DNA of 64,000 nt, taken from the NCBI GenBank assembly GCA_037783415.1, contig JAZGTN010000236.1, positions 930,001-994,000 on the forward strand. The letters run 5' to 3'. The stretch comes from Leptasterias polaris (Eukaryota > Echinodermata > Asteroidea > Forcipulatida > Asteriidae). Both the position numbers and the translations under genes were made by a program. The notes beneath the pieces were generated by a model that had not been told where the DNA came from, searched no databases, and saw nothing but the letters and a program-made list of their open reading frames with translations. Positions 13,118 to 25,592 of the stretch are shown piece by piece; within the stretch, counting starts at the first letter, position 1; each line of letters begins with the position of its first letter.

Positions 13118-13218
13118 TTTAGTTGTTTCTGTTTTTCTTTTGTTTGTTTTTTTGGTTTACTGCGCCTTGAACACCCAGCAGGGTGGATATGTGCGCATAA
13201 CAAGTCTTTATTATTATT
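11932..13218 (+). mobile_element. 5'-truncated CR1/L2-like LINE
   Basis: Inserted into the SINE between two copies of ATATT (11927-11931 and 13219-13223), the likely target-site duplication. The right end is a (TTA)n tail following tgcgccttgaacacccagca, as expected for L2/CR1-like 3' ends. The element starts within the reverse transcriptase, so it is dead on arrival through 5' truncation. Confidence 0.85.
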
Positions 13219-13395
13219 ATATTGCGCCACAGCACCTTGTAAACCATTGCATGGTGCTATGTAAAGGAATAGGTCTCATACTTCAAAACGTAGCTCCACA
13301 TACCTTGCAGGAAAATACCGACTGTTGAAGCGCCTTGAGTGTCACTGAGTGACAGACATGCGCGCTATAAAAGAAGTCACTATTATATTGAACAC

Positions 13396-16300
13396 AATAG
13401 ACCCTTCTCAGATGACATCACTATTTTACCGCTCACCATGCTTGAGTACTTGCATGCACCTGTTACGCACACACATTGCTAGATCTGTGCAAAGTGGCTA
13501 TGAAACATAAGGATGGATAGCACTATGCATACAGATCCTACAAGTGTGTTGTACTCCAGTATGGGAGACCTCCCGCATTTCTGTAAAAAAAGTGCCGTCA
13601 GTGAAAAGGCTCTATTAATACATTGTAAGTCAATGTGTGTTTTAACAAAGTGAAAGGGCAGGCATGTCACTCAATCACACTCACACACTGGACTCTTCAT
13701 GAAAAAAACCCCCCAATTTGGTCATGCCCTGTCTCTTCATTCCACAGTAAGGTTCTGTGGAACAAGGGGCTTTACCTCAAACCTCGGCTTCAGGCTCTGT
13801 TGATGTTGAAGTAACAGTGCAAAATGCACACTGCTCCAAAATTGATGACGAGCCCAAGCCAAGGCCCTTGCAGAAGGTCATTTTGCACTGTCATGTCAAA
13901 TTCTATGATGTTGTTCCTGTGACCTTCATAAATAATCAATGGTTAAGTTTCTAGAGGATTTCAATTAAGTGTTCCTGAACATTTATGAGCAAGTAATATG
14001 TATTACTTCAATACGCTAGACCCATTTAAATGCTGCACTCCAAGTCACCTGACATTTTGTTTCTATGTTCATGCATAAAAGGTTATAATCTATTTTCCAG
14101 ACAGCCTACACACACATTGGTATTGTAGAAAAACAGCTCAATAACAAGTTGCATCAAATGTTTAGCTAAAACAATGTGCTTGCCAAAGAAAGACAATTGA
14201 AGGAAACAAGCCACAGAAGAACATTTCATTTTGCTCAAAATTCAAGAAATTTGAAAACTTGATGAAATTGGACCGAGGTCATACTTGAAACTTGACCAGG
14301 AAGGGTGCAGTGTGACAAAGAAGCCGTTTGCTGAAATAATATGTGAACATTCTACCATTGCGACGCTCCATGTTAAAAACACGCTCGTCTCGGAAATAGC
14401 TTTAGAAATGAAGAGCACCAAAACATCAGCCATCTGATGTGTCGTTTTAACATTGTTGAGACCTTAAAGAGTTTATTACATCTAGGCAAATAAATCCAGT
14501 TCTGAGTTTTGGCACAGAAAGTCACATTTGATGGTTCATAAATTTATCAGGTAACTTTGCCCCCAACACTTGCACATTCATTTTTGATAAGTCTTTTTAC
14601 GATTGATTTATGGACATAAGTTTATGGTTCATAACAAAAAATTGCGCAAAGATTGTGTGATGTGAAGTTTTGCTAGACTTAAGCCTTCTTGCCTCTTTAC
14701 TTAACTCTTTAAATGTGGGCTATTTGTTTCATTTTTTTCCAGTAGAGTAGCAGCACTGAAATAGATATACACTTAACTTGTGGCAATATGGAATTAAAAA
14801 GCGGGTTGAGAGAGAAAGTGGAAATTTTTGAAGGAGTGATAATAAAAAAAAGTAATGCTGTGCGGAAACATTTTCCTTTTACGTCTGTGTAGTTGTAAGT
14901 GATGCCATTATTGCATCAATAACAGTGAAAAATTGGTGGCTTTTACACACCAATGTACTGTAACAACTGTATACTTTCCAAGTCTTAGAGGAAAAATATA
15001 ATAAAATCCAGAGGCTGCTCGCAGTTGAGATTTGAACCAGCGACCTACTGACCTCCCAATTTGACATTTTAAATGCAAGAGAAAGGCAGTACACACTGCT
15101 GGTAAACTTTTCTGTAAAATGAACATGAACAAAACCCCTAAATAATAGTCTTTATCTCAGATACAAAACATGTTATACTATAAGTGGGTCTGTACCTGTG
15201 AGGGCAGAGATGGTTCTTGTGATGGATTTAGCCTAGTAGCGCATATATTGCAGCACAGGCTGTATACTCCCCAGGGAGCTGAGATGGTTTCAGGATTGGA
15301 ATAAAAATGGCCCAGTGACCAGGGGTAATAATATGCGCCTCGGAATAAGCTACCTAGATAGATGGCGCTTTATAAATGCTTGATATTATTATTATTACCT
15401 CTAGGAACAGTGTGCACAGAGCATGTTGCCTTTGGTGACCATGGGTCTAATCCCGACTTTGGCTGAGGTTGTTGGTAAGATACCTTTCCAAATGTACAAT
15501 CTGTGACTTGTATCTTGCTTGTTTTTGATTAGCAGAAAACTGTTAAGCAATATTTGCTCGGTGAAATGGGTTGCGTGGCTCAACTTATCAAAGAATCCTG
15601 CACTAGCTGTGTTAGCAAATAAATGCTTTGTAATGTGAAGTGCGCATTGAGCCTAGACACTTCTGCTGTCCAAGTTCTAATTTTGCACTTTATGGTAAGC
15701 AGACGCAATTAAATCATCATCTTCTCTACACAGGTATCTTCAGGCCTACGGGTCACAGCACCTGGCACTTTTGAGGATTCCTTGGTTTCATTACCAGAAA
15801 TAAACAGAAATCTGATTATACTATTTCAAAAAAATATTTAATTTTTTAATACTTAAAACATTGTATATTTATCAGTATCAAAGTTATTTATATTTTCCTA
15901 TTGTCCAGGGCTGTATATTTCATGTGAAAAATTCTTAATTCAAATTGAAGTAAAAGATATGAATAAAGAATATTATGAATACTCGAGTCATTTGCTTTGA
16001 TGATTTTATTTAGAATGGTTATCACCATCGGAGTTATAAATTCCCTTGAACTCTGCAAAGACTTTAAAATTGCAAGCAGTTTGCATTTAATGTTGATACC
16101 AACACATGGTGATCATCACCACCACAAACACCTTGGATCCAAATTTTACGAGTCGAGTTGAAATAATGGAATTTTCACTTTTCAGCGCTAGAGAATTAGA
16201 TCAAAGAAAATAACAGCTAGTTATTCCACTCGGTAGACATAAAAAAGTCTGAAATTTCTCATCCCCGAGTGTACTGTTCAAAACGTCAAGACCACAAGGA

Positions 16301-16654
16301 CTCTTTTCAAAGCCAACAACACTCCTCCAAATAGAGATTTATACATGGTTTTAACTTACTTCCTTCAGACACAATCGCTGACTTGTTTTTAAGTTACATT
16401 ACAACATTGTTTTATAATAACTACCACATATAAACCAGCCTTTTTACATTGCTGATTTGTGTATAGTATCTGCTGCAATACCTGTTTTAAGGCACTTTAC
16501 TTCCATAATACACTGCAAAAAACTGTCCATACCATTATTAGTGGCATCATTTCCTAGGACAAATGAGTTGATTATTATGTTCCAATTGCTATATAGTTCT
16601 TGTATAATACTTTATCACACCCACTGGTATCCCATACAGCGCTATGTTTGATTT
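13396..16654. other. Intergenic stretch without recognisable gene
   Basis: Only decayed repeats are visible: a fragment at about 13750-13880 resembling the MITE at 32679, a minus tRNA-like head at about 15020-15085 (gatttgaaccagcgacct), a SINE-like end with (TTA) steps near 15390, and a block at 15720-15805 resembling 34200-34290. An AATAAA at about 15960 is a possible poly(A) site. No conserved coding sequence was found on either strand. Confidence 0.5.
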
Positions 16655-16925
16655 ATGAGAGCCATTTTATATAGCACCTTGATGGGGTTTATAAGGTGAT
16701 GCCAAGCAATCTGCTGCCAAACATGCCAGAAACACCAGGGCTTCTTCACCTAACACAAAAATTTACTGGGTTCTTTACATGCATCTACACAACACACACG
16801 TCCCATCCAAAGGACAGAGCAATTATGTTTAGTGTCTCGCTCAAGGACACAGTGTCACAACCAGGACCCTGAGCTTACAATCTGATAAACCAGAACTCTA
16901 ACAGCGCACCAGATGGCCCAACCAC
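16655..16925 (-). repeat. Degenerate SINE family A
   Basis: Reads, inverted, the order of the 49778-50205 copy: tatatagcacc, caaacatgccagaaacaccag, gggttctttacatgcat, acacaacacac, gtgtctcgctcaaggacac, then a decayed tRNA-like head. Much older than the other copies. Confidence 0.6.
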
Positions 16926-18041
16926 AACATTAATTACACTTAAGATTAATTACCACTTTGCAAGTAACTTTACTCCAACCTAATCATCTTTATGTTTGGC
17001 AGGTTGCCTGCCCAACTATATCATTATTTATTTGCCTGTTTATTAATTATTGAGATACTTTTTCATTGAAAAAAAAGCTGGATATAATACACCTGTAGGA
17101 CACCACTTCAACCTTCCTAACCACTCCATTTCTGACATGAATTTACAGGGCATTGAGGCACTAGGTAACTGCAGAGAGACTGTCCGTCTGAGTAGGGAAA
17201 AACTTTGGATAAGGCGCATAAAGACCACTCAGCCCCATGGTTTGAATATCCAAGAAGGAAATGACTAATAACAATAACCTTTTGTTTTTGCCTTCTCCTT
17301 TTCCCACACAGTTATCCACTTTATTAGTTTGCCCTTCATTGTATTAACTAATTATTTACCTTTCTTCTAACCTTCCATTTTGTCCTTTGTGTTCCCAACT
17401 TCTTGTGGTCAAGCTATCCCCTTCCCTTCATAACCCCCCCCCCCCCCTTTGTCTTCATAATCCCTGCTTACCCCCTGCCTTCTCTGAATGCTTTCTGCTT
17501 TTCTCCTTCCACTCTCTCTATTCATGTATTTCCACTTGACTACTCTTGCAACTCTTGTCTGCTTGTATGTGTGTTGTGTGTTGTCATTTAGCCTTCAAGA
17601 AAGACTCTGCTAGGGTCGAAACATCAGGCCACTAACTTATTTTTTTCATTTATACCACAGGTCCTTTTGGTTGGTAAGCAGTTTGCAACAGCTAATTCTA
17701 TTTTCTCGTACTTTTTCATTGCTACATTTATTTCTTTATCTGCCACTTTTTCATCACATTTTTCTTTATCACCGTGACAGAAATACTAAAATATAGGAAT
17801 CATATCCCTAGCAGACATGAAATAAAATTGTCAAAATTTCACCTAGTGATTATATTCTGTGACAATGCACAAACGAAATAGTTTAATATTTGTTTGAAAT
17901 AACTCACACACAGAACCTCGTCATTTGATTTGTTTTTCTTCCCAATAAACACAGAATAGGTATGGAAACTTGTCCACCCTACTCTCTGAAAACCCCCCAA
18001 AACAAATAAAAACCCTTGTAAACAACATGGACAACCTTGTC
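16926..18041. other. Intergenic, no gene seen
   Basis: Low-complexity C and T/C-rich stretches (C run near 17436) and short open frames without family resemblance. The stretch at 17050-17268 codes in one frame for a peptide with a weak GIY-YIG/RT-tail flavour (HHFNLPNHSISDM), typical of Penelope-like or DIRS-tail debris, but too short to call. Confidence 0.35.
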
Positions 18042-18245
18042 CGTCGTGACACGACCTTGCCTCATTGGGATGATCGATTGGGAATGATTATTCGTCGTGA
18101 CACGACCTTGCCTCATTGGGATGATCGATTGGGAATGATTATTCGTCGTGACACGACCTTGCCTAATTGGGATGATTGATTGGGAATGATTATTCGTTGT
18201 GACACGACCTTGCCTCATTGGGATGATCGATTGGGAATGATTATT
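18042..18245. repeat. 51-bp tandem repeat, 4 copies
   Basis: Copies begin cgtcgtgacacgaccttgcc at 18042, 18093, 18144 and (as cgttgtgac) 18195. The period is 17 codons, so both strands stay open across the array. This explains two short ORFs that are otherwise not gene-like. Confidence 0.95.
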
Positions 18246-18792
18246 TTAGAAACCACACTTTGAAGCATCCTATAATTATTCATATGCAATGGGTGGAATA
18301 ATTTTTGGAGAGTCATGGCAATATATATGGCAAATTAAAGTATGACATGAATCTGTGTGTGCGTTATATTCTAGAAAATATTTATGTTCATTTTCTATCT
18401 CTGTATTACAAAAACAAAACAAATCTTGAATATTCAATGTAATTCCAAATTGTCACGATGTGACAATTCCAACCAACAGCTACATTTCCAAAAGATGTGA
18501 AAACATCGGATGAACATTTACATATCTGTTGAATGGCCTTTGTTTAAAAGCACTGTATCCCATTCCTGCATACACCTTCATCAGTTGCATATAAGAGAAG
18601 AAGTTGATGACCCACTATGCAAATGAGGTGAACCATTTATAAATATTCATGAAGCAGTCTGCCTCGGCATCAAGTTTCATCAAACCATGATTGTTCTCTG
18701 CGTACATCAACATTCTGAAATAAGGATTTCAAGACAGAGAAATGTAAATAAACATTTTCAATATATTCTACTTGTTTTCATCAAACCCAGTG

Positions 18793-19148
18793 TGGCGTGT
18801 CGTGGCCGAGCGGTCTAGGTCACCGGACCTAAGCTCTGGTGTTTTCAGCAGCAGAGTGTGGGTTCGATACCCGGTCATGACACTTGTGCCCCCGAGCAAG
18901 GCACTTAACCATAATTGCTTCGAAAAAGTTGGGAAGGTAGTGCATTCTGCTCTACCAGACAGGCTCCTAGTGGATGATACCCATGCCTACATCCTTAAGG
19001 ACTGTGAAGGGGGTAACCCTGTTTCAGCCCCAGGAGTAGGAGGCAACGTGCCCCTGGTGTCAATTGATTTGGGTCGATAGCCCAAATCAGTTATGTGTAG
19101 CCCTCACCTTGAGTGGCCGTCCGTGGCCTTGTGAGTTGGGCGATATCT

Positions 19149-19180
<32 letters not shown>
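18793..19180 (+). repeat. tRNA-derived SINE, family B, with A-rich tail
   Basis: The head has A box gtggccgagcggtctaggtc and B box gtgggttcgatacccggtc, resembling Leu/Ser tRNA with an extended variable region. The body runs through cccgagcaaggcacttaacc and ends near gggcgatatctcat followed by a run of about 30 A. The full structure suggests a recent copy. Confidence 0.8.
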
Positions 19181-19182
<2 letters not shown>

Positions 19183-19282
19183 CTATAATTGTTAGTCATT
19201 AAATCACATGTCTCAGATGTTACATGCGCAATTTCTTAAAGCTAGAACACGATTGTGTGTAATTTTACCCTAAATCAATAAT

Positions 19283-22200
19283 TTCACCACGAGGGCCACT
19301 CTTATCACAGAATTCACCACACGAGGGCCACTCTTATCACAGAATTCACCACACGAGGGCCACTCTTATCACAGAATTCACCACACGAGGGCCACTCTTA
19401 TCACAGAATTCACCATACGAGGGCCACTCTTATCACAGAATTCACCATACGAGGGCCACTCTTATCACAGAATTCACCATACGAGGGCCACTCTTATCAC
19501 AGAATTCACCACACGAGGGCCACTCTTATCACAGAATTCACCATACGAGGGCCACTCTTATCACAGAATTCACCACACGAGGGCCACTCTTATCACAGAA
19601 TTCACCACACGAGGGCCACTCTTATCACAGAATTCACCATACGAGGGCCACTCTTATCACAGAATTCACCATACGAGGGCCACTCTTATCACAGAATTCA
19701 CCATACGAGGGCCACTCTTATCACAGAATTCACCACACGAGGGCCACTCTTATCACAGAATTCACCATACGAGGGCCACTCTTATCACAGAATTCACCAT
19801 ACGAGGGCCACTCTTATCACAGAATTCACCACACGAGGGCCACTCTTATCACAGAATTCACCATACGAGGGCCACTCTTATCACAGAATTCACCATACGA
19901 GGGCCACTCTTATCACAGAATTCACCATACGAGGGCCACTCTTATCACAGAATTCACCATACGAGGGCCACTCTTATCACAGAATTCACCATACGAGGGC
20001 CACTCTTATCACAGAATTCACCATACGAGGGCCACTCTTATCACAGAATTCACCATACGAGGGCCACTCTTATCACAGAATTCACCATACGAGGGCCACT
20101 CTTATCACAGAATTCACCATACGAGGGCCACTCTTATCACAGAATTCACCATACGAGGGCCACTCTTATCACAGAATTCACCATACGAGGGCCACTCTTA
20201 TCACAGAATTCACCATACGAGGGCCACTCTTATCACAGAATTCACCATACGAGGGCCACTCTTATCACAGAATTCACCATACGAGGGCCACTCTTATCAC
20301 AGAATTCACCATACGAGGGCCACTCTTATCACAGAATTCACCATACGAGGGCCACTCTTATCACAGAATTCACCATACGAGGGCCACTCTTATCACAGAA
20401 TTCACCATACGAGGGCCACTCTTATCACAGAATTCACCATACGAGGGCCACTCTTATCACAGAATTCACCATACGAGGGCCACTCTTATCACAGAATTCA
20501 CCATACGAGGGCCACTCTTATCACAGAATTCACCATACGAGGGCCACTCTTATCACAGAATTCACCATACGAGGGCCACTCTTATCACAGAATTCACCAT
20601 ACGAGGGCCACTCTTATCACAGAATTCACCATACGAGGGCCACTCTTATCACAGAATTCACCATACGAGGGCCACTCTTATCACAGAATTCACCATACGA
20701 GGGCCACTCTTATCACAGAATTCACCACGAGGGCCACTCTTATCACAGAATTCACCATACGAGGGCCACTCTTATCACAGAATTCACCATACGAGGGCCA
20801 CTCTTATCACAGAATTCACCATACGAGGGCCACTCTTATCACAGAATTCACCATACGAGGGCCACTCTTATCACAGAATTCACCATACGAGGGCCACTCT
20901 TATCACAGAATTCACCATACGAGGGCCACTCTTATCACAGAATTCACCATACGAGGGCCACTCTTATCACAGAATTCACCATACGAGGGCCACTCTTATC
21001 ACAGAATTCACCATACGAGGGCCACTCTTATCACAGAATTCACCACGAGGGCCACTCTTATCACAGAATTCACCATACGAGGGCCACTCTTATCACAGAA
21101 TTCACCATACGAGGGCCACTCTTATCACAGAATTCACCATACGAGGGCCACTCTTATCACAGAATTCACCATACGAGGGCCACTCTTATCACAGAATTCA
21201 CCATACGAGGGCCACTCTTATCACAGAATTCACCATACGAGGGCCACTCTTATCACAGAATTCACCATACGAGGGCCACTCTTATCACAGAATTCACCAT
21301 ACGAGGGCCACTCTTATCACAGAATTCACCACGAGGGCCACTCTTATCACAGAATTCACCATACGAGGGCCACTCTTATCACAGAATTCACCATACGAGG
21401 GCCACTCTTATCACAGAATTCACCATACGAGGGCCACTCTTATCACAGAATTCACCATACGAGGGCCACTCTTATCACAGAATTCACCATACGAGGGCCA
21501 CTCTTATCACAGAATTCACCATACGAGGGCCACTCTTATCACAGAATTCACCATACGAGGGCCACTCTTATCACAGAATTCACCATACGAGGGCCACTCT
21601 TATCACAGAATTCACCATACGAGGGCCACTCTTATCACAGAATTCACCATACGAGGGCCACTCTTATCACAGAATTCACCATACGAGGGCCACTCTTATC
21701 ACAGAATTCACCACGAGGGCCACTCTTATCACAGAATTCACCATACGAGGGCCACTCTTATCACAGAATTCACCATACGAGGGCCACTCTTATCACAGAA
21801 TTCACCATACGAGGGCCACTCTTATCACAGAATTCACCATACGAGGGCCACTCTTATCACAGAATTCACCATACGAGGGCCACTCTTATCACAGAATTCA
21901 CCATACGAGGGCCACTCTTATCACAGAATTCACCATACGAGGGCCACTCTTATCACAGAATTCACCATACGAGGGCCACTCTTATCACAGAATTCACCAT
22001 ACGAGGGCCACTCTTATCACAGAATTCACCATACGAGGGCCACTCTTATCACAGAATTCACCATACGAGGGCCACTCTTATCACAGAATTCACCACGAGG
22101 GCCACTCTTATCACAGAATTCACCATACGAGGGCCACTCTTATCACAGAATTCACCATACGAGGGCCACTCTTATCACAGAATTCACCATACGAGGGCCA

Positions 22201-24257
22201 CTCTTATCACAGAATTCACCATACGAGGGCCACTCTTATCACAGAATTCACCATACGAGGGCCACTCTTATCACAGAATTCACCATACGAGGGCCACTCT
22301 TATCACAGAATTCACCATACGAGGGCCACTCTTATCACAGAATTCACCATACGAGGGCCACTCTTATCACAGAATTCACCACGAGGGCCACTCTTATCAC
22401 AGAATTCACCATACGAGGGCCACTCTTATCACAGAATTCACCATACGAGGGCCACTCTTATCACAGAATTCACCATACGAGGGCCACTCTTATCACAGAA
22501 TTCACCATACGAGGGCCACTCTTATCACAGAATTCACCATACGAGGGCCACTCTTATCACAGAATTCACCATACGAGGGCCACTCTTATCACAGAATTCA
22601 CCATACGAGGGCCACTCTTATCACAGAATTCACCATACGAGGGCCACTCTTATCACAGAATTCACCATACGAGGGCCACTCTTATCACAGAATTCACCAC
22701 GAGGGCCACTCTTATCACAGAATTCACCATACGAGGGCCACTCTTATCACAGAATTCACCATACGAGGGCCACTCTTATCACAGAATTCACCATACGAGG
22801 GCCACTCTTATCACAGAATTCACCATACGAGGGCCACTCTTATCACAGAATTCACCATACGAGGGCCACTCTTATCACAGAATTCACCATACGAGGGCCA
22901 CTCTTATCACAGAATTCACCATACGAGGGCCACTCTTATCACAGAATTCACCATACGAGGGCCACTCTTATCACAGAATTCACCATACGAGGGCCACTCT
23001 TATCACAGAATTCACCATACGAGGGCCACTCTTATCACAGAATTCACCATACGAGGGCCACTCTTATCACAGAATTCACCATACGAGGGCCACTCTTATC
23101 ACAGAATTCACCATACGAGGGCCACTCTTATCACAGAATTCACCATACGAGGGCCACTCTTATCACAGAATTCACCACGAGGGCCACTCTTATCACAGAA
23201 TTCACCATACGAGGGCCACTCTTATCACAGAATTCACCATACGAGGGCCACTCTTATCACAGAATTCACCATACGAGGGCCACTCTTATCACAGAATTCA
23301 CCATACGAGGGCCACTCTTATCACAGAATTCACCATACGAGGGCCACTCTTATCACAGAATTCACCATACGAGGGCCACTCTTATCACAGAATTCACCAT
23401 ACGAGGGCCACTCTTATCACAGAATTCACCATACGAGGGCCACTCTTATCACAGAATTCACCATACGAGGGCCACTCTTATCACAGAATTCACCATACGA
23501 GGGCCACTCTTATCACAGAATTCACCACACGAGGGCCACTCTTATCACAGAATTCACCATACGAGGGCCACTCTTATCACAGAATTCACCATACGAGGGC
23601 CACTCTTATCACAGAATTCACCATACGAGGGCCACTCTTATCACAGAATTCACCATACGAGGGCCACTCTTATCACAGAATTCACCATACGAGGGCCACT
23701 CTTATCACAGAATTCACCATACGAGGGCCACTCTTATCACAGAATTCACCATACGAGGGCCACTCTTATCACAGAATTCACCATACGAGGGCCACTCTTA
23801 TCACAGAATTCACCATACGAGGGCCACTCTTATCACAGAATTCACCACACGAGGGCCACTCTTATCACAGAATTCACCACACGAGGGCCACTCTTATCAC
23901 AGAATTCACCATACGAGGGCCACTCTTATCACAGAATTCACCATACGAGGGCCACTCTTATCACAGAATTCACCATACGAGGGCCACTCTTATCACAGAA
24001 TTCACCATACGAGGGCCACTCTTATCACAGAATTCACCATACGAGGGCCACTCTTATCACAGAATTCACCATACGAGGGCCACTCTTATCACAGAATTCA
24101 CCATACGAGGGCCACTCTTATCACAGAATTCACCATACGAGGGCCACTCTTATCACAGAATTCACCATACGAGGGCCACTCTTATCACAGAATTCACCAT
24201 ACGAGGGCCACTCTTATCACAGAATTCACCATACGAGGGCCACTCTTATCACAGAAT
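19283..24257. repeat. 32-bp EcoRI satellite array, about 156 units
   Basis: The unit runs from acgagggccactcttatcac to agaattcaccat (32 bp). About 156 units can be counted by position. Variants: ccacacgagg in place of ccatacgagg, concentrated near both edges, and a 30-bp unit lacking two bases (caccacgagg) at 19289, 20727, 21045, 21331, 21713, 22095, 22381, 22699 and 23177. Otherwise units are almost identical. Each unit has one GAATTC. There are no spacers, so it is not a CRISPR array. It lies between PTPDC1 and the last APEH exon found. Confidence 0.98.
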
Positions 24258-24489
24258 TTTATAGAGTTAAAAAAACCATTCAAGTCCAAATAAAAACAAT
24301 AATAATACTGGTTTATGAGGCACTTTTAACCATTGTACCGAAGCGCCTTCTGCTAAAACCATTTCAACTCCTTTGGAGTATGCAGCACCATAGCCAAATT
24401 GGTGCACAGGTTGCTAATAGTTTATATCAACAACTATTGGGTAAACAAACCAAATTATAACAATGATAGCAATATAGTTAATTGTCTTG

Positions 24490-24595
24490 CCTTGGAACAC
24501 AAGTGTCATGACCGGAATTTGAACCCACACTCTGATGACTTAGTCATCAAAACTAGAGTTCGATGAAGTAAACCGTTAGGCCACAACATGCTATA
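24490..24595 (-). repeat. SINE tRNA-like head (family A/B)
   Basis: Minus strand: A-box-like gtggcctaacggtttac, then gtgggttcaaattccggtca as B box and a terminal gacacttgtgttcc, like the heads at 18793 and 36174. The body is lost. Confidence 0.6.
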
Positions 24596-24657
24596 TACCG
24601 GTAGTCATATTTTTCAAACTAAGATTTTCCAATTTACTTTCCCTATGGACTTCTGAT

Positions 24658-24832
24658 ATAGACCTTATGCATATGACGTCATTTGAGTAGGGCGCCCTCA
24701 CCTAGAGGTCAAAAGGAAGATGTTCATTGGCCAGTCCTGTGCGCCGCGCGTACAAATCAGCGCGTTTCCATTGTTTCATCATCAGTTTACCTCTAAGATG
24801 GCGGCTTGGTGACGTCAATGCATAAGGTCTAT
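24658..24832. mobile_element. 175-bp MITE with CRE and YY1-like motifs (copy 1)
   Basis: The ends are inverted repeats: atagaccttatgcat at the left against atgcataaggtctat at the right. Perfect CRE palindromes TGACGTCA lie at 24674-24681 and 24810-24817, and the YY1 consensus AAGATGGCGGC at 24795-24805. The sequence differs from 34670-34844 at only three positions. No coding content. Confidence 0.85.
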
Positions 24833-25592
24833 TGTTTACTAACAGTTTATTGAATACAGACTAACATAAAAATATTACACAGTACTTCAAGACTAATGTA
24901 ACAAAAAACAAAAAAATCATCAAACATTAAATTATAAATACAATAAACTTAAAATGTGCTTCAAAAACAATAAGTCATAGAGTGCTGATGAGAAAAAGTT
25001 CAAGCAATGATGAGGAATTCAAAGACATTGTTCTGTGGTAGACATTTTCTTAGGCTGTGTCCAAATTGGCGGCTACAGCTATGGCTAAGGCTACAGCTGA
25101 ATCGCTGCATCATCATGCATTAAAGTATAGGAAAAACCAATATTGCAATAAGGTGTACAAAAAGTGTTGGAATACTGGAATAACTCATCTCCCTCTCTAC
25201 CTGTCTTTGTAAAAAATTTCAGTTCAGTTCCTTCACTCGTATTGATAAACAAAGATGTAATTTGTAAACTGTGTTGGCCTAGTCTTACATTTGTCTTGTC
25301 TGCTTCATTTGTCCAATGTCCGTGTTACAGTACCTTAGTTGTGTTGTCTGTCATAGGTTAGGGAGTACATGTGTTTCACTAAACTTTACACCTAAATTTT
25401 GTCATTAATTTGATGCTTATTATTGAATCACTGTGTACTTAATATAAATTAAATTTTATTCTAATGTATTGCTTGTGTAATTTCTACATAATTGTGCATT
25501 ATTCGAAATGAATGACAGCATTGAAATAAATGATAATGATGAATAGCTTTCTAACCTTTCTCGCCAAACTGGATTCTGTGTTCTACACTTAC

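Larger units (their letters stand above)
11840..13395 (+). repeat. SINE family A, split by a LINE insertion
   Basis: The left part (11840-11931: gtgttgtgtaatgcaagtaa, ggggttcgcc, ctgcatatt) and right part (13219-13395: attgcgccacagcaccttgt onward) are consecutive in the uninterrupted minus-strand copy at 49778-50205. The 1287 bp between them are a LINE fragment. The tRNA-like head of this SINE copy is missing. Confidence 0.85.

Noticed and set aside
17979..18218. Minus-strand repeat protein of 79 codons
   Set aside because: Explained by the 51-bp tandem repeat, which keeps any frame open.
18793..18880. A Leu/Ser tRNA gene
   Set aside because: A and B boxes are present, but it is the head of a longer repeat with A-rich tail, and related heads recur at 24490, 36174 and 50120. 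The same applies to the Lys/Asn-like heads at 6690, 8816, 28882 and 51920.
19283..24257. CRISPR-like array with a 32-bp repeat
   Set aside because: The repeats are directly adjacent with no spacers, and the surroundings are intron-rich eukaryotic DNA. It is a satellite.
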